Positions 27,790 through 37,124 of a stretch of DNA of 64,000 nt are shown piece by piece. The DNA is taken from assembly GCF_001304615.2 (NCBI RefSeq), contig NZ_CP032683.1:2728001-2792000 (forward strand). Direction: 5' to 3'. The translations under genes and the position numbers were made by a program. The number at the start of each line of letters is the position of its first letter. The first letter of the stretch is position 1. Source of the DNA: Methanosarcina flavescens. GTDB taxonomy: Archaea > Halobacteriota > Methanosarcinia > Methanosarcinales > Methanosarcinaceae. The notes below the pieces were generated by a model. It did no database searches. It had not been told where the DNA came from and worked only from the letters and a program-made list of their open reading frames with translations.

Positions 27790-28569
27790 TCAGAATTTTT
27801 GTTCAGGTTCCATTCCAGATTTTTTGATTTGCCTCCTGGCCTTTCCGATGCCCTCAATAGGTGGAACACCTTTCGGGCAGACAGCCCTGCAGTTGGCATG
27901 GAATTCACAGCCCCACCAGCCTGATTTGCTGTTGGCGAGCATAAGCCGTAATTCGTTATTGGCTTCGCGGGGATCTATATGGAATCTGTACAGTTTTGCG
28001 AGAGCTGCAGGACCCAGAAAATCTTTTTCCCTTCCCGAGACAGGGCAGGCACTCACGCAGGCTGCGCAGAGTATGCAGTTTGTGTATTTCTCAAGCTCTT
28101 TTACGGCATCAGGCTGCATGAGATATTCCCTCTCGGGTGGTTTTGAAGCCGGTTTAAAGGTCGGCTCGATTGCTCTGTAAAATTCGAAGAATTTATCCAT
28201 ATCTACTATAAGGTCCTTAATTTTCGGCAGGGAAGGAAGGGGCTCTACAAGTACCTCATTTTTGGGATCCCAGGAAATATTCTCTTCCATTCCAGGAAAG
28301 GGGCTCAATTTTACTCTTCTTTCCCCTTTAAGCAGGGATTCTATCCGAGTCTGGCAGGCAAGCGAGGGTATTTTATTAATCAGCATTGCACAGCTTCCGC
28401 AAACTGCGCCTCTGCAGGAGTAGCGGAAAGCAAGGGAATCATCAAACTCTTCCTGGATTTTGAATAAAGCGGAAAGGACTGTCATTCCTGCAGAGGGTTC
28501 GATTTCAAAAGTATCATAACGTAACCTCCCTTCTTTCCTGTCAAATCGAAATACTTTCAATTTCATCAA
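27790..28569 (-). CDS. Succinate dehydrogenase/fumarate reductase iron-sulfur subunit
   Basis: The 259-residue subunit transfers electrons between the flavin and an acceptor. N-terminal [2Fe-2S] Cys lie in [21 protein letters not shown]. The C-terminal ferredoxin-like clusters are [14 protein letters not shown] and [14 protein letters not shown]. Length and layout match SdhB/FrdB, with no CCG domain as in the thiol:fumarate reductase B subunit of other methanogens. Its start overlaps the flavoprotein gene by four bases. No gene for a membrane anchor is present nearby, so the complex may be soluble or use a partner encoded elsewhere. Confidence 0.9.
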   Translation of the reverse strand: MMKLKVFRFDRKEGRLRYDTFEIEPSAGMTVLSALFKIQEEFDDSLAFRYSCRGAVCGSCAMLINKIPSLACQTRIESLLKGERRVKLSPFPGMEENISWDPKNEVLVEPLPSLPKIKDLIVDMDKFFEFYRAIEPTFKPASKPPEREYLMQPDAVKELEKYTNCILCAACVSACPVSGREKDFLGPAALAKLYRFHIDPREANNELRLMLANSKSGWWGCEFHANCRAVCPKGVPPIEGIGKARRQIKKSGMEPEQKF

Positions 28570-30371
28570 TATACACGCTCCTTAACAGGAAACTTCCTAA
28601 TCCTTACAGGCAGGGATTCAAGCACAGGTTTTCCTTCTTTTAGCCTGTACAGAGTGTGATGAAGGAAGTTATTGTCGTCCCTCTGCGGGTAATCAACCCT
28701 TGAATGGGAACCCCTGCTTTCCTTCCTGGCAATAGCTCCTCTTGCAACGGTTTCTCCAATATCAAACAATCCCTCAAGTTCGAGGGCATAGATAAGTGCA
28801 TAATTGAATTCTTTGGACTTATTATTGATATAAACATCATGAAAGCGATTTTTAAGCTGGAAGAGTTTTTCCATACCTTTTTCCATCTTTTTCCCTTCCC
28901 GAAAAACCCCAAAATGTTCAAATATTGTTTTTCTCAGTTCATCCCTGAGGCTGTGCATTTTTATTCCGGATTTTCTGGCAAGTAAGGCTTTTATACGTGC
29001 ATTTTCCCTATGCAGGTTTTCAAGGACAGCCTTTTCAGCCTCCTTTCTGTCATATCCAGAAGCCGGGAAAGCCTTTCCTATCTCCTGCCCTGCAAGCTTT
29101 CCGAAAACCACAGTTTCAAGCAGGGAATTGCCTCCTAGCCGATTTGCCCCATGCACGCTTATGCAGGCGCATTCTCCTGCAGCATACAGCCCAGGGAGTT
29201 CAGTTTCCAGGAAGTTGCCTACCGAAACTCCTCCCATTGAATAGTGCTGGCCTGGCTGTACTGGAATTGGAGATTTAACAGGATCAACGCCTGCAAAGTT
29301 CAGGCAGATGAGCCTTATCCCGGGCAGGCGTTCTGTAATTCTCTCCTCTTTCAGGTGCCTCAGGTCAAGGAGGACGTAACCACCCTCAAATCCCCTGCCT
29401 TCTTCAATCTCCTGCTGGATGGCTCTTGCAACAATATCTCTTGGGGCAAGCTCCATGGAGGCAGGAGCATATCTCTTCATAAAACGCTCGTTCCTGTTAC
29501 TCAGGAGATACCCACCTTCTCCCCTTGCACCTTCTGTGATCAGGATGTTTGTGCCATAAAGGGTAGTCGGATGGAACTGCACGAATTCCATGTCCTCTAA
29601 AGGCACACCTGCCCGAAGCGCCAGGGATGCACCGTCCCCAGTATTAATCAGGGCGTTTGTGGAACGGTCAAAAAGTCGCCCAAAACCGCCGGTTGCAAGT
29701 AGCAGGGAATGGCAGGTAAAACCATGCAAGTTTCCATCAGCGATATTCAGAGCAGTACAGCCTGCACACCTTTCTTCTTTCTTCGAGCCTTTCTCAAACA
29801 GGGTTTCTCCTGACTTTACAAGGGAGGTTACAAAAAATTCTTCGTAAAAGCTAAGTTTGCCCGGCTCCCGGTTTTCACAGTTTTCACTTTCTTTTCTCTG
29901 CCTGCCAACAAGCTGTTCATAGAGTGAATGCAGAATATTATGCCCTGTCCGGTCTGCAGCGTAACAGGTTCTTGGGAACATACCTCCCCCAAAGGGTCTC
30001 TGAGCAATCCTGCCGTCAGGGAGCCTGGAAAAAACGGCTCCGAAATGTTCAAGCTCTATCACCGCTGCTGGTGCGTTTTTACACAGGATTTCCACGGCGT
30101 CCTGGTCAGCCAGATAATCCGACCCCCTTACTGTATCAAAGGCATGTGCTTCCCAGGAATCACTGGCTACGGCATTTCCTAAAGCTGCGTTTATCCCTCC
30201 CTGGGCCGCTACGGAGTGGGAGCGGAGAGGGTGCACCTTAGAAATGACGGCTGTATCAAGTCCCTGATCTACAGTTTCAATCGCCGCCCGAAGCCCTGTA
30301 AGTCCGGCACCGACTATAACTACATCATGTGAGTGTACAGGATATCCAGTTTCATTTTCTTTGCCTTCCAA
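28566..30371 (-). CDS. Succinate dehydrogenase/fumarate reductase flavoprotein subunit
   Basis: The 601-residue FAD subunit has the dinucleotide fold [20 protein letters not shown]. The [20 protein letters not shown] segment holds the His that usually links FAD covalently. Active-site regions are [30 protein letters not shown] and [10 protein letters not shown], with [20 protein letters not shown] near the C-terminal FAD contact. It interconverts succinate and fumarate. It is the first gene of the flavoprotein/iron-sulfur/aspartase operon. Sequence does not tell the direction in the cell. Confidence 0.92.
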   Translation of the reverse strand: MEGKENETGYPVHSHDVVIVGAGLTGLRAAIETVDQGLDTAVISKVHPLRSHSVAAQGGINAALGNAVASDSWEAHAFDTVRGSDYLADQDAVEILCKNAPAAVIELEHFGAVFSRLPDGRIAQRPFGGGMFPRTCYAADRTGHNILHSLYEQLVGRQRKESENCENREPGKLSFYEEFFVTSLVKSGETLFEKGSKKEERCAGCTALNIADGNLHGFTCHSLLLATGGFGRLFDRSTNALINTGDGASLALRAGVPLEDMEFVQFHPTTLYGTNILITEGARGEGGYLLSNRNERFMKRYAPASMELAPRDIVARAIQQEIEEGRGFEGGYVLLDLRHLKEERITERLPGIRLICLNFAGVDPVKSPIPVQPGQHYSMGGVSVGNFLETELPGLYAAGECACISVHGANRLGGNSLLETVVFGKLAGQEIGKAFPASGYDRKEAEKAVLENLHRENARIKALLARKSGIKMHSLRDELRKTIFEHFGVFREGKKMEKGMEKLFQLKNRFHDVYINNKSKEFNYALIYALELEGLFDIGETVARGAIARKESRGSHSRVDYPQRDDNNFLHHTLYRLKEGKPVLESLPVRIRKFPVKERVY

Positions 30372-30463
30372 TTAGTCCCCCCTCTGGGCTTAATTTTAAA
30401 ATCTGAGGCTTGCATGGATTTAATCCGCAAACCCGATTTGCAATCAAAATTTTTATTTTCGGG

Positions 30464-32098
30464 TCAGAACTTACATGCGAGCTTTCCCAGTTCTATCGAG
30501 AAAATCTCATAGTTTACGGAATAGTCAATAGGGCATTCAATAACTGCCACCTTATTCAGGGCAAAAGCTCGCTCGAGAACCTCTTCAAGGTCATCATCTT
30601 TCCTAACCCTGAAACCTTCAGCTCCAAAGCTCCTGGCAAAGCTAGAGAAATCAGGATTTCCATAGTCTAGCCCGTAATCCATAAAATTCAATTTTTTCTG
30701 TTTCCATTTAATGAAGCCGAGACCATTGTCATTGAGGATAAGGACGACAACAGGGATTCCATACCTGACTGCCGTTTCAAGTTCCTGGCAGTTCATCATA
30801 AACCCCCCATCCCCACAGATTGCAAGTACTCGGCGCTCTGGATTAAGAAGTTTTGCGGCAATTCCTGACGGAAGCCCTGCGCCCATAGTTGCAAGCGCAT
30901 TGTCAAGGAGCACGGTATTTGGGGCATATGTCTTATAAAGGCGAGCAAACCAGAGTTTATAAATCCCGTTGTCAAGCGTGATTATGTCTTTTCTCCCGAG
31001 CACCTTCCTGACACTCTGGACTACCGCCTGTGGGAGAGGAGGGTAACTTTTCCCGGCGACAGTGTTTATCTTCTCTTCAATGAAACTTCTGGTGTGCTCA
31101 AAGACCGGAAACTCTCGTCTTCCCGGTATACATGAGGCAAGTTCTCTGATTGAAGAGGCGATATCCCCGATTATTTCTACTGTCGGATTAAAATATCTGT
31201 CAGGTACGGACTCCACAAAATCAATATTTATAATCTGCTTGTCCAGTGCCCTGTTCCACAGATAGGGAGGATATTCAACTATATCGTACCCAATGGTAAT
31301 AATAAGGTCAGCTACGTCAATTCCGCAGTTAACATAGTCTCGGGTATGAATCCCTGTGGCAAAGAGGCTGTGAGTGCAGTCATCCGGAACGACACCTTTT
31401 CCCATCTGGGTATGCACAAGGTAGATGCCTGTCTGTCGGACAAAGTCCTCAAGCTCTTCAGTGACCGCTTTCCTGTTTGCGCCTGAAGAAACTATGATCA
31501 GCGGATTTTTAGCCTCACAGATCATGGCTGCGGCTTTTTTTACAGCTTCGGGATCAGGGTAAGGGATTTTAATCTCGCTTCGCTTCTGCACCACAGCTTC
31601 AGTTTCTTCTTCAGCCACGTCTTCAGGAAGCTCGATATGTACAGCTCCTGGTCTTTCAGCTTCCGCATGTTTGAAGGCATTGCGAATAACTGTGGGAATC
31701 ATTCCCGGATCCGTAATGGACACAGCGTTTTTGCAGAGAGGTTCCATCATCCTGATAACATTTACAAGCTGGAAGCGGGCTTGCCAGTTATCGGCCAGAG
31801 CCTTCTGTCCGGATATGGAGATAAGAGGAGCTCCTATGAGCTGTGCCTGGGCAACACCTGTAACAAGATTGGTGGCTCCTGGCCCAAGTGTTGAAAAACA
31901 GACTCCTGTTTTCCCTGTCAGCCTCCCATATGTTGCAGCCATAAATGCTGCAGCCTGTTCATGCCTTGTTACGATAAGTTTGATTCCGGAAGTCCTAAGG
32001 GACTCAAGCAGGTCAAGATTTTCTTCGCCTGGCAGCCCGAAGATATATTCTACACCTTCCTCTTTGAGCTGGGCAACGAAAAGATCTGAAGCTTTCAT
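30464..32098 (-). CDS. TPP-dependent enzyme annotated-type acetolactate synthase; possible 2-oxoglutarate decarboxylase
   Basis: The 544-residue protein has the three-domain TPP architecture: N-terminal FGLPGEENLDLLESL and the catalytic Glu region VTRHEQAAAFMAATYGRLTG, central domain PLIIVSSGANRKAV, and C-terminal TPP/Mg motif ICGDGGFMMNCQELETAVRY with NDNGLGFIKWKQ. It resembles IlvB/AlsS, but cyanobacterial proteins of this type beside an SSADH gene act as 2-oxoglutarate decarboxylases. Here too an aldehyde dehydrogenase gene lies just upstream. No small regulatory subunit of acetolactate synthase is next to it. ATG 32098 follows TGAGGT at six bases. Substrate needs testing. Confidence 0.75.
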   Translation of the reverse strand: MKASDLFVAQLKEEGVEYIFGLPGEENLDLLESLRTSGIKLIVTRHEQAAAFMAATYGRLTGKTGVCFSTLGPGATNLVTGVAQAQLIGAPLISISGQKALADNWQARFQLVNVIRMMEPLCKNAVSITDPGMIPTVIRNAFKHAEAERPGAVHIELPEDVAEEETEAVVQKRSEIKIPYPDPEAVKKAAAMICEAKNPLIIVSSGANRKAVTEELEDFVRQTGIYLVHTQMGKGVVPDDCTHSLFATGIHTRDYVNCGIDVADLIITIGYDIVEYPPYLWNRALDKQIINIDFVESVPDRYFNPTVEIIGDIASSIRELASCIPGRREFPVFEHTRSFIEEKINTVAGKSYPPLPQAVVQSVRKVLGRKDIITLDNGIYKLWFARLYKTYAPNTVLLDNALATMGAGLPSGIAAKLLNPERRVLAICGDGGFMMNCQELETAVRYGIPVVVLILNDNGLGFIKWKQKKLNFMDYGLDYGNPDFSSFARSFGAEGFRVRKDDDLEEVLERAFALNKVAVIECPIDYSVNYEIFSIELGKLACKF

Positions 32099-32330
32099 GA
32101 AAAACCTCAAATAAGTTATCTGGCTTTTATCCGAACTGGGTATAACTAACTCATGTTTGCTTATTAAGTCCTGACTAAGTTATTTGTCAAGCTTAAATTA
32201 AGTTTGCCGTTCAGACCTGAGCAGGTTCTCAAGCTTAAACAGGCAAACTTCTAGGCTTAAACAGATTCTCTTACGAATTCCGGTTCTGGTTTTCCAGTAC
32301 AAGTTTTGATCTGCCTCATGCCCGTAAATT

Positions 32331-33695
32331 TTACCTGTTGACAACAACTGTTTTTATATTCACAAATTCTTTAAGCCCATAATGGGAAAGTTCTCTCCCG
32401 ACTCCAGACTTCTTTACCCCGCCAAAAGGCAGCCTCGGGTCGGATTTGACCATTCCATTAATTGCTACAAATCCGGAATTTATTCTTTTTGCCAGCCTCT
32501 GGGCTCTTTCAAGGTCTCTTGACCAGATCTCGGCTCCGAGCCCGAATTCCGTTGAGTTTGCAATTTTTACGGCTTCATCCTCGTCCTTTGCCGTGATCAC
32601 AGGGGCAATGGGTCCGAAAACCTCGACATTGCAGACCTTCATATCTGTACTTGCTGCAGGGATAAGGGTAGGTCTAAAGAAGAAACCCTTATTATGCTCT
32701 TCTCCATAGGTGTGAGGCTCCGCACCTTTCTTTTTCGCATCTCTCAAAACTCTCTCAAGGCTATCGATAAATTCTTTCTTTGCAATCGGCCCTATATCGG
32801 TTTCTTCATCCATAGGGTCCCCGATCTTCAGTTCTTGCATTTCAAGTTCAAATGCCTCGATGAAGTCCACCACAACGTCTTCAGTAACAATAAAGCGCTT
32901 GGCAGCAATACAGCTCTGTCCGGTATTAAGAAATCGGGACTTTACAGCTACCTGCGCAGCCCTTTCGATGTCAGCATCCTCAAGCACTATAAAGGGGTCC
33001 GAACCTCCCAGTTCCAGCACTACAGGTTTGATCAACCCCCCGGCAAGTCCCCCTATCTCCGAGCCTGCGCCTATACTGCCGGTGAGCGAAACTCCATCTA
33101 CCAGTTCTTCCTTAATAATCTGCATGGCAGTTTTAGAGTCAATTAACAGGGAACTAAAAACGTTTTCCGGAAACCCGGCTTCAATAAAAACTTTCTCAAT
33201 CTCCAGTGCCGACTTCGGCACATTTGATGCATGCTTTATAACGCATACATTCCCTGCGCACATTGCGGGCACTGCAAACCTGAAGACCTGCCAGAACGGA
33301 AAATTCCAGGGCATGATCCCGAAAATTATCCCCAGTGGCTCAAAAGTTACATAGCTTTTCTCAGCTCCGGTATCCACAATCTCGTCTTTCAGAGATTCTG
33401 CTGCATTTTCCGCGTAATAATCGCAAAGCCAGGCGCATTTTTCAATCTCGCCCCTTGACTGCCTGATAGGTTTTCCCATTTCCTTGGTAATAATTTCGGC
33501 ATAGATCTCAGTATTTTGCCGAAGTACTTCCCCGGCCCTTGAAAAATACTTTGTCCTTTCTTCAACAGGCAATGAACTCCATCCGGAAAAAGCAGCCCTG
33601 GATTTTCCAATTTTGGACTCGCACTCCGCGAAAGAAAACGAGTCATATACCCAGTTTACTTCTTCTGTATAAGGATTAATGGATTTGATTTTCAT
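32331..33695 (-). CDS. NAD(P)-dependent aldehyde dehydrogenase, succinate-semialdehyde type
   Basis: The 454-residue enzyme belongs to the aldehyde dehydrogenase superfamily: GIIFGIMPWNFPFWQVFRFA, cofactor site VSLTGSIGAGSEIGGLAG, general-base Glu in PVVLELGGSDPFIVLEDADI and catalytic Cys in NTGQSCIAAKRFIV. The WNFPF and C-terminal PFGGVKKSGVGRELSHYGLK resemble GabD/Sad-type enzymes that oxidise succinic semialdehyde to succinate. The ATG at 33695 follows GGGGGGAAG at five bases, so the in-frame upstream codon at 33716 is not used. It lies upstream of the TPP enzyme gene, 232 bases apart. Confidence 0.85.
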   Translation of the reverse strand: MKIKSINPYTEEVNWVYDSFSFAECESKIGKSRAAFSGWSSLPVEERTKYFSRAGEVLRQNTEIYAEIITKEMGKPIRQSRGEIEKCAWLCDYYAENAAESLKDEIVDTGAEKSYVTFEPLGIIFGIMPWNFPFWQVFRFAVPAMCAGNVCVIKHASNVPKSALEIEKVFIEAGFPENVFSSLLIDSKTAMQIIKEELVDGVSLTGSIGAGSEIGGLAGGLIKPVVLELGGSDPFIVLEDADIERAAQVAVKSRFLNTGQSCIAAKRFIVTEDVVVDFIEAFELEMQELKIGDPMDEETDIGPIAKKEFIDSLERVLRDAKKKGAEPHTYGEEHNKGFFFRPTLIPAASTDMKVCNVEVFGPIAPVITAKDEDEAVKIANSTEFGLGAEIWSRDLERAQRLAKRINSGFVAINGMVKSDPRLPFGGVKKSGVGRELSHYGLKEFVNIKTVVVNR

Positions 33696-33880
33696 GACTT
33701 CCCCCCGAAAAGTCATTTAAAAGCATTACAATATTAGAATTCCAGGTATTATAATTTAGGGAAATCGGCGAGAAAATAAAGATTTCAGTTTAAATCTATT
33801 TGGAATGAGACTGCATAGAAGCTCCGATAGAGAGAAATATCCTTAAATGACCGGATTTTCTTGATTTGAGAAGAACTTAT

Positions 33881-33967
33881 GTTCAGAATCTAGCAGTAAT
33901 CATTATAATACCTCAATATCAATTATAGTGCATCTGTTATAAAGACACGAACTAAGTGGGGGAAAAT
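33881..33967 (+). promoter_or_regulatory. Shared upstream element of the lipoprotein trio (copy 1)
   Basis: GTTCAGAATCTAGCAGTAAT opens an 80-base segment that recurs before the genes at 35092 (from 35003) and, more diverged, 36148 (from 36075). All three end in a G-rich Shine-Dalgarno just before ATG. It probably carries the promoter and leader. Confidence 0.6.
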
Positions 33968-34426
33968 ATGAGAAAAGCACTTATCATGTTGATAGTATTG
34001 TTAGGCGTTTTCCTCGCAATAGGATGCGCCGGTGAGGAGGGAGATGCTCCGGAAGCAGGAACTCCAGCTGAAGAAGTGGAGGATGTAACTCCAGCTGAAG
34101 AAGGCACTCCAGCGCAGGTTGTAACTGAGGTTGAGGCTGTAACTGAAGTTGAGGTTGTAACTCCAGTTGAAGAAGTAGTAGCAGAAACTCCAGTTGTAGC
34201 AGAAACTCCAGTTGTAGCAGTAACTCCGGCTGAAGAAGGAGCTACGGTTGAAGAAGGCACTCCGGCAGTAGAAGCGGAAGATGTAACTCCAGCTGAAGAA
34301 GTGGAAGGTGTAACTCCAGAGGGAGGTGCACAGGAAGAAGAGCAAATAGCTGAGGAGGAAGAGACCGCCGCTGAAAATCAGACTGGAGGTAGAGTAATCA
34401 GAGTAACTCCCAGTACAGGTGAATAA
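33968..34426 (+). CDS. Low-complexity surface lipoprotein (trio member 1)
   Basis: A 152-residue lipoprotein: signal MRKALIMLIVLLGVFLAIGC with a clear lipobox, then an acidic Pro/Thr/Val/Glu-rich region built on repeats such as TPAEEVEDV, TPAEEGTPA and VAETPV, ending RVIRVTPSTGE. There is no folded domain; it looks like an extended stalk or spacer on the cell surface. ATG 33968 follows GTGGGGG. It is strongly similar to the gene at 35092 in both coding and upstream sequence, so the pair arose by recent duplication. Function unknown. Confidence 0.7.
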   Translation: MRKALIMLIVLLGVFLAIGCAGEEGDAPEAGTPAEEVEDVTPAEEGTPAQVVTEVEAVTEVEVVTPVEEVVAETPVVAETPVVAVTPAEEGATVEEGTPAVEAEDVTPAEEVEGVTPEGGAQEEEQIAEEEETAAENQTGGRVIRVTPSTGE

Positions 34427-35002
34427 ATTTATCCATAACGATTAGTAAGCAGATGAGTCCGGTCCTACTGGTAAGTTTAAAATAAATAAAAATTCTGGAT
34501 AAAGCTGATCTGTAAAAACAATCACCTGAAACTCAGACTTTTTACTGTACTTTGTATTTTGCTATAAATTTGCAATTAATAGTAGATCTCTGAGTTTAAT
34601 CCAAAGAGCAGATGAGAGTCAGATAAAACAATGAAATTGCAGTTTACCGGGAAAGAAATACAGTTAGCCGGATAATCCTCTTTTCCGGTAAAATGTATTA
34701 GTTTAGAGTTGACATAATAATAAAATGATGATCAACTAAAGTGATGATCAGCTGCCAGGTATTTTTAATGGCCAGCATTTGAATATATTAGCTTTTTTTT
34801 TAATTCTTTTTCTTTCTAATGAACCAGGATTTTTCGGATTCTAATAGAGATCCAATTCTTTCTATAAACATATTTTTTGTAACCATTTAGGAATTAGCAT
34901 AAACATGATTTAAAAAATAATGGATTGATTAATCGAACATAATTTCTCTATGAATCCTACGAGTCAAATTTAGAGTCTAATTAGAATCTTAAAAAGAATA
35001 AT
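34427..35002. other. Spacer between lipoprotein genes
   Basis: AT-rich, with no gene seen. An inverted repeat, TTTACCGG at 34643-34650 and CCGGTAAA at 34685-34692, could form a hairpin, possibly ending the upstream transcript. Confidence 0.4.
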
Positions 35003-35091
35003 GTTCAGAATCTAGCAGTAATTATTATAAAACCTCAATATCAATTATAAAGCATCTATTATAAAACACATGAATTAAGTGGAGGGAAAGT
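35003..35091 (+). promoter_or_regulatory. Shared upstream element of the lipoprotein trio (copy 2)
   Basis: Near-identical to 33881-33967: GTTCAGAATCTAGCAGTAAT, a TATAAA-like tract, CTCAATATCAATTATA and a GGAGGG ribosome-binding site. Confidence 0.6.
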
Positions 35092-35505
35092 ATGAGAAAA
35101 GTACTCGTTATGTTGATAGTGCTGCTGGGCGTTTTCCTCGCAATAGGATGCGCCGGTGAGGAGGGGGAGGCTCCGGAAGCAGGAACTCCAGCTGAAGAAG
35201 TGGAGGATGTAACTCCAGCTGAAGAAGGCACTCCAGCGCAGGCTGTAACTGAGGTTGAGGCTGTAACTGAAGTTGAGGTTGTAACTCCAGTTGAAGAAGT
35301 AGTGGCAGAAACTCCAGTTGTAGCAGAAACTCCAGTTGTAGCAGTAACTCCGGCTGAAGAAGGCACTCCAGCTGTAACTGAAATGGAGACTGTAACTGAA
35401 GAAGAAGCTGCACAGGAAGAAGAGACTCCAGCCAGAAACGTTACAGGCACTGCAGACGAGAATGGTGGAGTGATCAGAGTAACTCCCAGCACAGGTGGTA
35501 GCTGA
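35092..35505 (+). CDS. Low-complexity surface lipoprotein (trio member 2)
   Basis: A 137-residue paralogue of the protein at 33968. It has the same signal and lipobox (GVFLAIGCAGEEG) and nearly the same TPAEEVEDVTPAEEGTPAQA repeats, but it lacks about 20 residues in the middle and ends VIRVTPSTGGS after ARNVTGTADENGG. ATG 35092 follows GGAGGGAAAGT. The repeats are coded by similar DNA, so slippage probably drives length changes. It is presumably a membrane-tethered stalk. No functional domain is visible. Confidence 0.7.
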   Translation: MRKVLVMLIVLLGVFLAIGCAGEEGEAPEAGTPAEEVEDVTPAEEGTPAQAVTEVEAVTEVEVVTPVEEVVAETPVVAETPVVAVTPAEEGTPAVTEMETVTEEEAAQEEETPARNVTGTADENGGVIRVTPSTGGS

Positions 35506-36147
35506 ATAAACTTAAATTAATACCAATATGGGCAGGCAATCCAGTAACTGTTAGTAAGGCTGAATTATTATGATAATCAGCCGTGATCAGGGTTCTGCCC
35601 ATAATGCAAAACTGTTATTAAGTACAGTTCTAACATAAACTTTAGATATAGCCAGCCTAGCTGCAGCACTTTACGCGCATCAGGAAGATAAGTTACTTGA
35701 GTCAAAGCACTTGGATTAAATATCCAGATCTGCTCCTTCTCTAGAAGGCATATCAGGATTGCCTGAAAATTTAGCTTAGAAGAAAGAACTTTTTAAATAT
35801 TTTAACTTATTCAAAATATAATGCTCTTAACCCATTGAGTCACTTTTTACTGACGGCAGTACTTTTTGTGTTAAAGGCACTGTATATACCTTTAACCGTA
35901 TGAAAGATACTGTGTATACCTTAAACCCATTTTAAAGTACCTTATTTTGTACATTTAAAACATTTTACTCTGAATAAGAGAAAAAGATGAATTAAAAATG
36001 AGGAATTCGAGGATCTATTTCAGTTTCCTTCCTTAAAGCACAATAATATCAGTTTAATTTATGGAAGAAACTATGTTTAGAATCTGGTAGGAACTATTAT
36101 AAAATCAGGATATTAATTATAAAGCACCTTATTTTTGGGGGGAAAGA
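35506..36147 (+). other. Spacer with leader of the cupredoxin gene
   Basis: No gene is seen. The last 70 bases (from 36075, GTTTAGAATCTGGTAGGAAC) are the diverged third copy of the lipoprotein-trio upstream element, ending in GGGGGGAAAG before ATG 36148. Confidence 0.5.
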
Positions 36148-36663
36148 ATGAGAAAAGAACTTGCAGTTTTTATAATTTTACTCAGCATATTCCTCGCAAT
36201 AGGATGTGCTGATACTGGTGACGAAGGTGGGACCGAGGAAGGAGTAACTCCGGCTGAGGGAGGTGAAGGAGCACCGGAAGCAGGTGAAGGCGGAGCAAGC
36301 GAAGAACGGATAACACCAGCTGAAACACCTGCAGTTCCAGCAGAAGAAGAACCGGCGGCTCCGGTAGAGGGAGAAACGTCTGAGCTTCCGATAGGTGACG
36401 GCGAGACTGTAGAAGTAGCAATCGAAGATAACGCCTTTAACCCAGCTACAGTCAATATCTCCACAGGTGACACTGTTAGATGGACTAATCTTGACACAGC
36501 TTCTCATACCGTGACAGGTACAGGGACCAATTTTAGATCTGAGGTTCTGAACCAGGGAGATTCATACGAGTTCCTGTTTACTGAAGCAGGCAACTACGAT
36601 TATTACTGCTCAATCCATCCAGAGATGAGAGGAACTGTGGTAGTTCAGGAAGAGGCGGAGTGA
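36148..36663 (+). CDS. Cupredoxin (blue-copper) lipoprotein, trio member 3
   Basis: The 171-residue protein has a lipoprotein signal (FIILLSIFLAIGC), an acidic Pro/Glu/Gly-rich linker like its two neighbours, and a C-terminal plastocyanin-like domain from about residue 85. Copper ligands are His in DTASHTVTG and Cys, His and Met in YDYYCSIHPEMRGTVVV, the complete type 1 set. It should therefore be an electron carrier on the outer membrane face. The shared signal, linker and upstream DNA suggest the two low-complexity paralogues are the same protein without the copper domain. Redox partner unknown. Confidence 0.88.
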   Translation: MRKELAVFIILLSIFLAIGCADTGDEGGTEEGVTPAEGGEGAPEAGEGGASEERITPAETPAVPAEEEPAAPVEGETSELPIGDGETVEVAIEDNAFNPATVNISTGDTVRWTNLDTASHTVTGTGTNFRSEVLNQGDSYEFLFTEAGNYDYYCSIHPEMRGTVVVQEEAE

Positions 36664-37124
36664 AGACTTTGCTTAGGGAGGAGGAATAAAAACAAAGATA
36701 AAGATTGTTGAAAATATGTATTTTTACAGAATTTTTTAAAAACAATTTTCTACTTTTTAAAGTTGCATTAAACTGAATATTTTACCAATTTGCTTAATTG
36801 TCTTATTTACTTCGTAAGTCCTTCTCCACTACCTGGTGGAAATACTTAAAAGAAGTCTCAAGATTTACAAAAAATCAGTACTTATCCTAAAAATTATCCA
36901 GTGTATAGAATTACACTTTCATCTGCCTATTTTTATTTTGAGCTTTTCTTTTTCCTGCCTCCACAAGACGGCATATGGAATACAATTTTTTCCTACGATA
37001 GGATTTTTTTATGCTAAATACTTTCCTTCAGACCGCTATATCCGAGAAAAAATAAAAGATATAGTACAGTAAATGAAAAAATAAAGACCTGGATAAGAAC
37101 AGGCTCTTTGATTTAAAAGCTCGG
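36664..37124. other. Spacer between convergent cupredoxin and TPR genes
   Basis: AT-rich. A GTG-initiated open frame of 78 codons at 36836 has no ribosome-binding site and unusual composition, and I do not regard it as a gene. Nothing else is seen. Confidence 0.4.

Noticed and set aside
34043-34390. Long minus-strand frames opposite the lipoprotein genes (Thr/Ser-rich or Leu/Gln-rich)
   Set aside because: They are antisense shadows of the repetitive stalk codons; the plus strand has the signal peptide and ribosome-binding site.
36836-37072. GTG-initiated 78-codon open frame after the cupredoxin gene
   Set aside because: No ribosome-binding site, AT-driven composition rich in Ile, Phe and Lys, and no recognisable motif.
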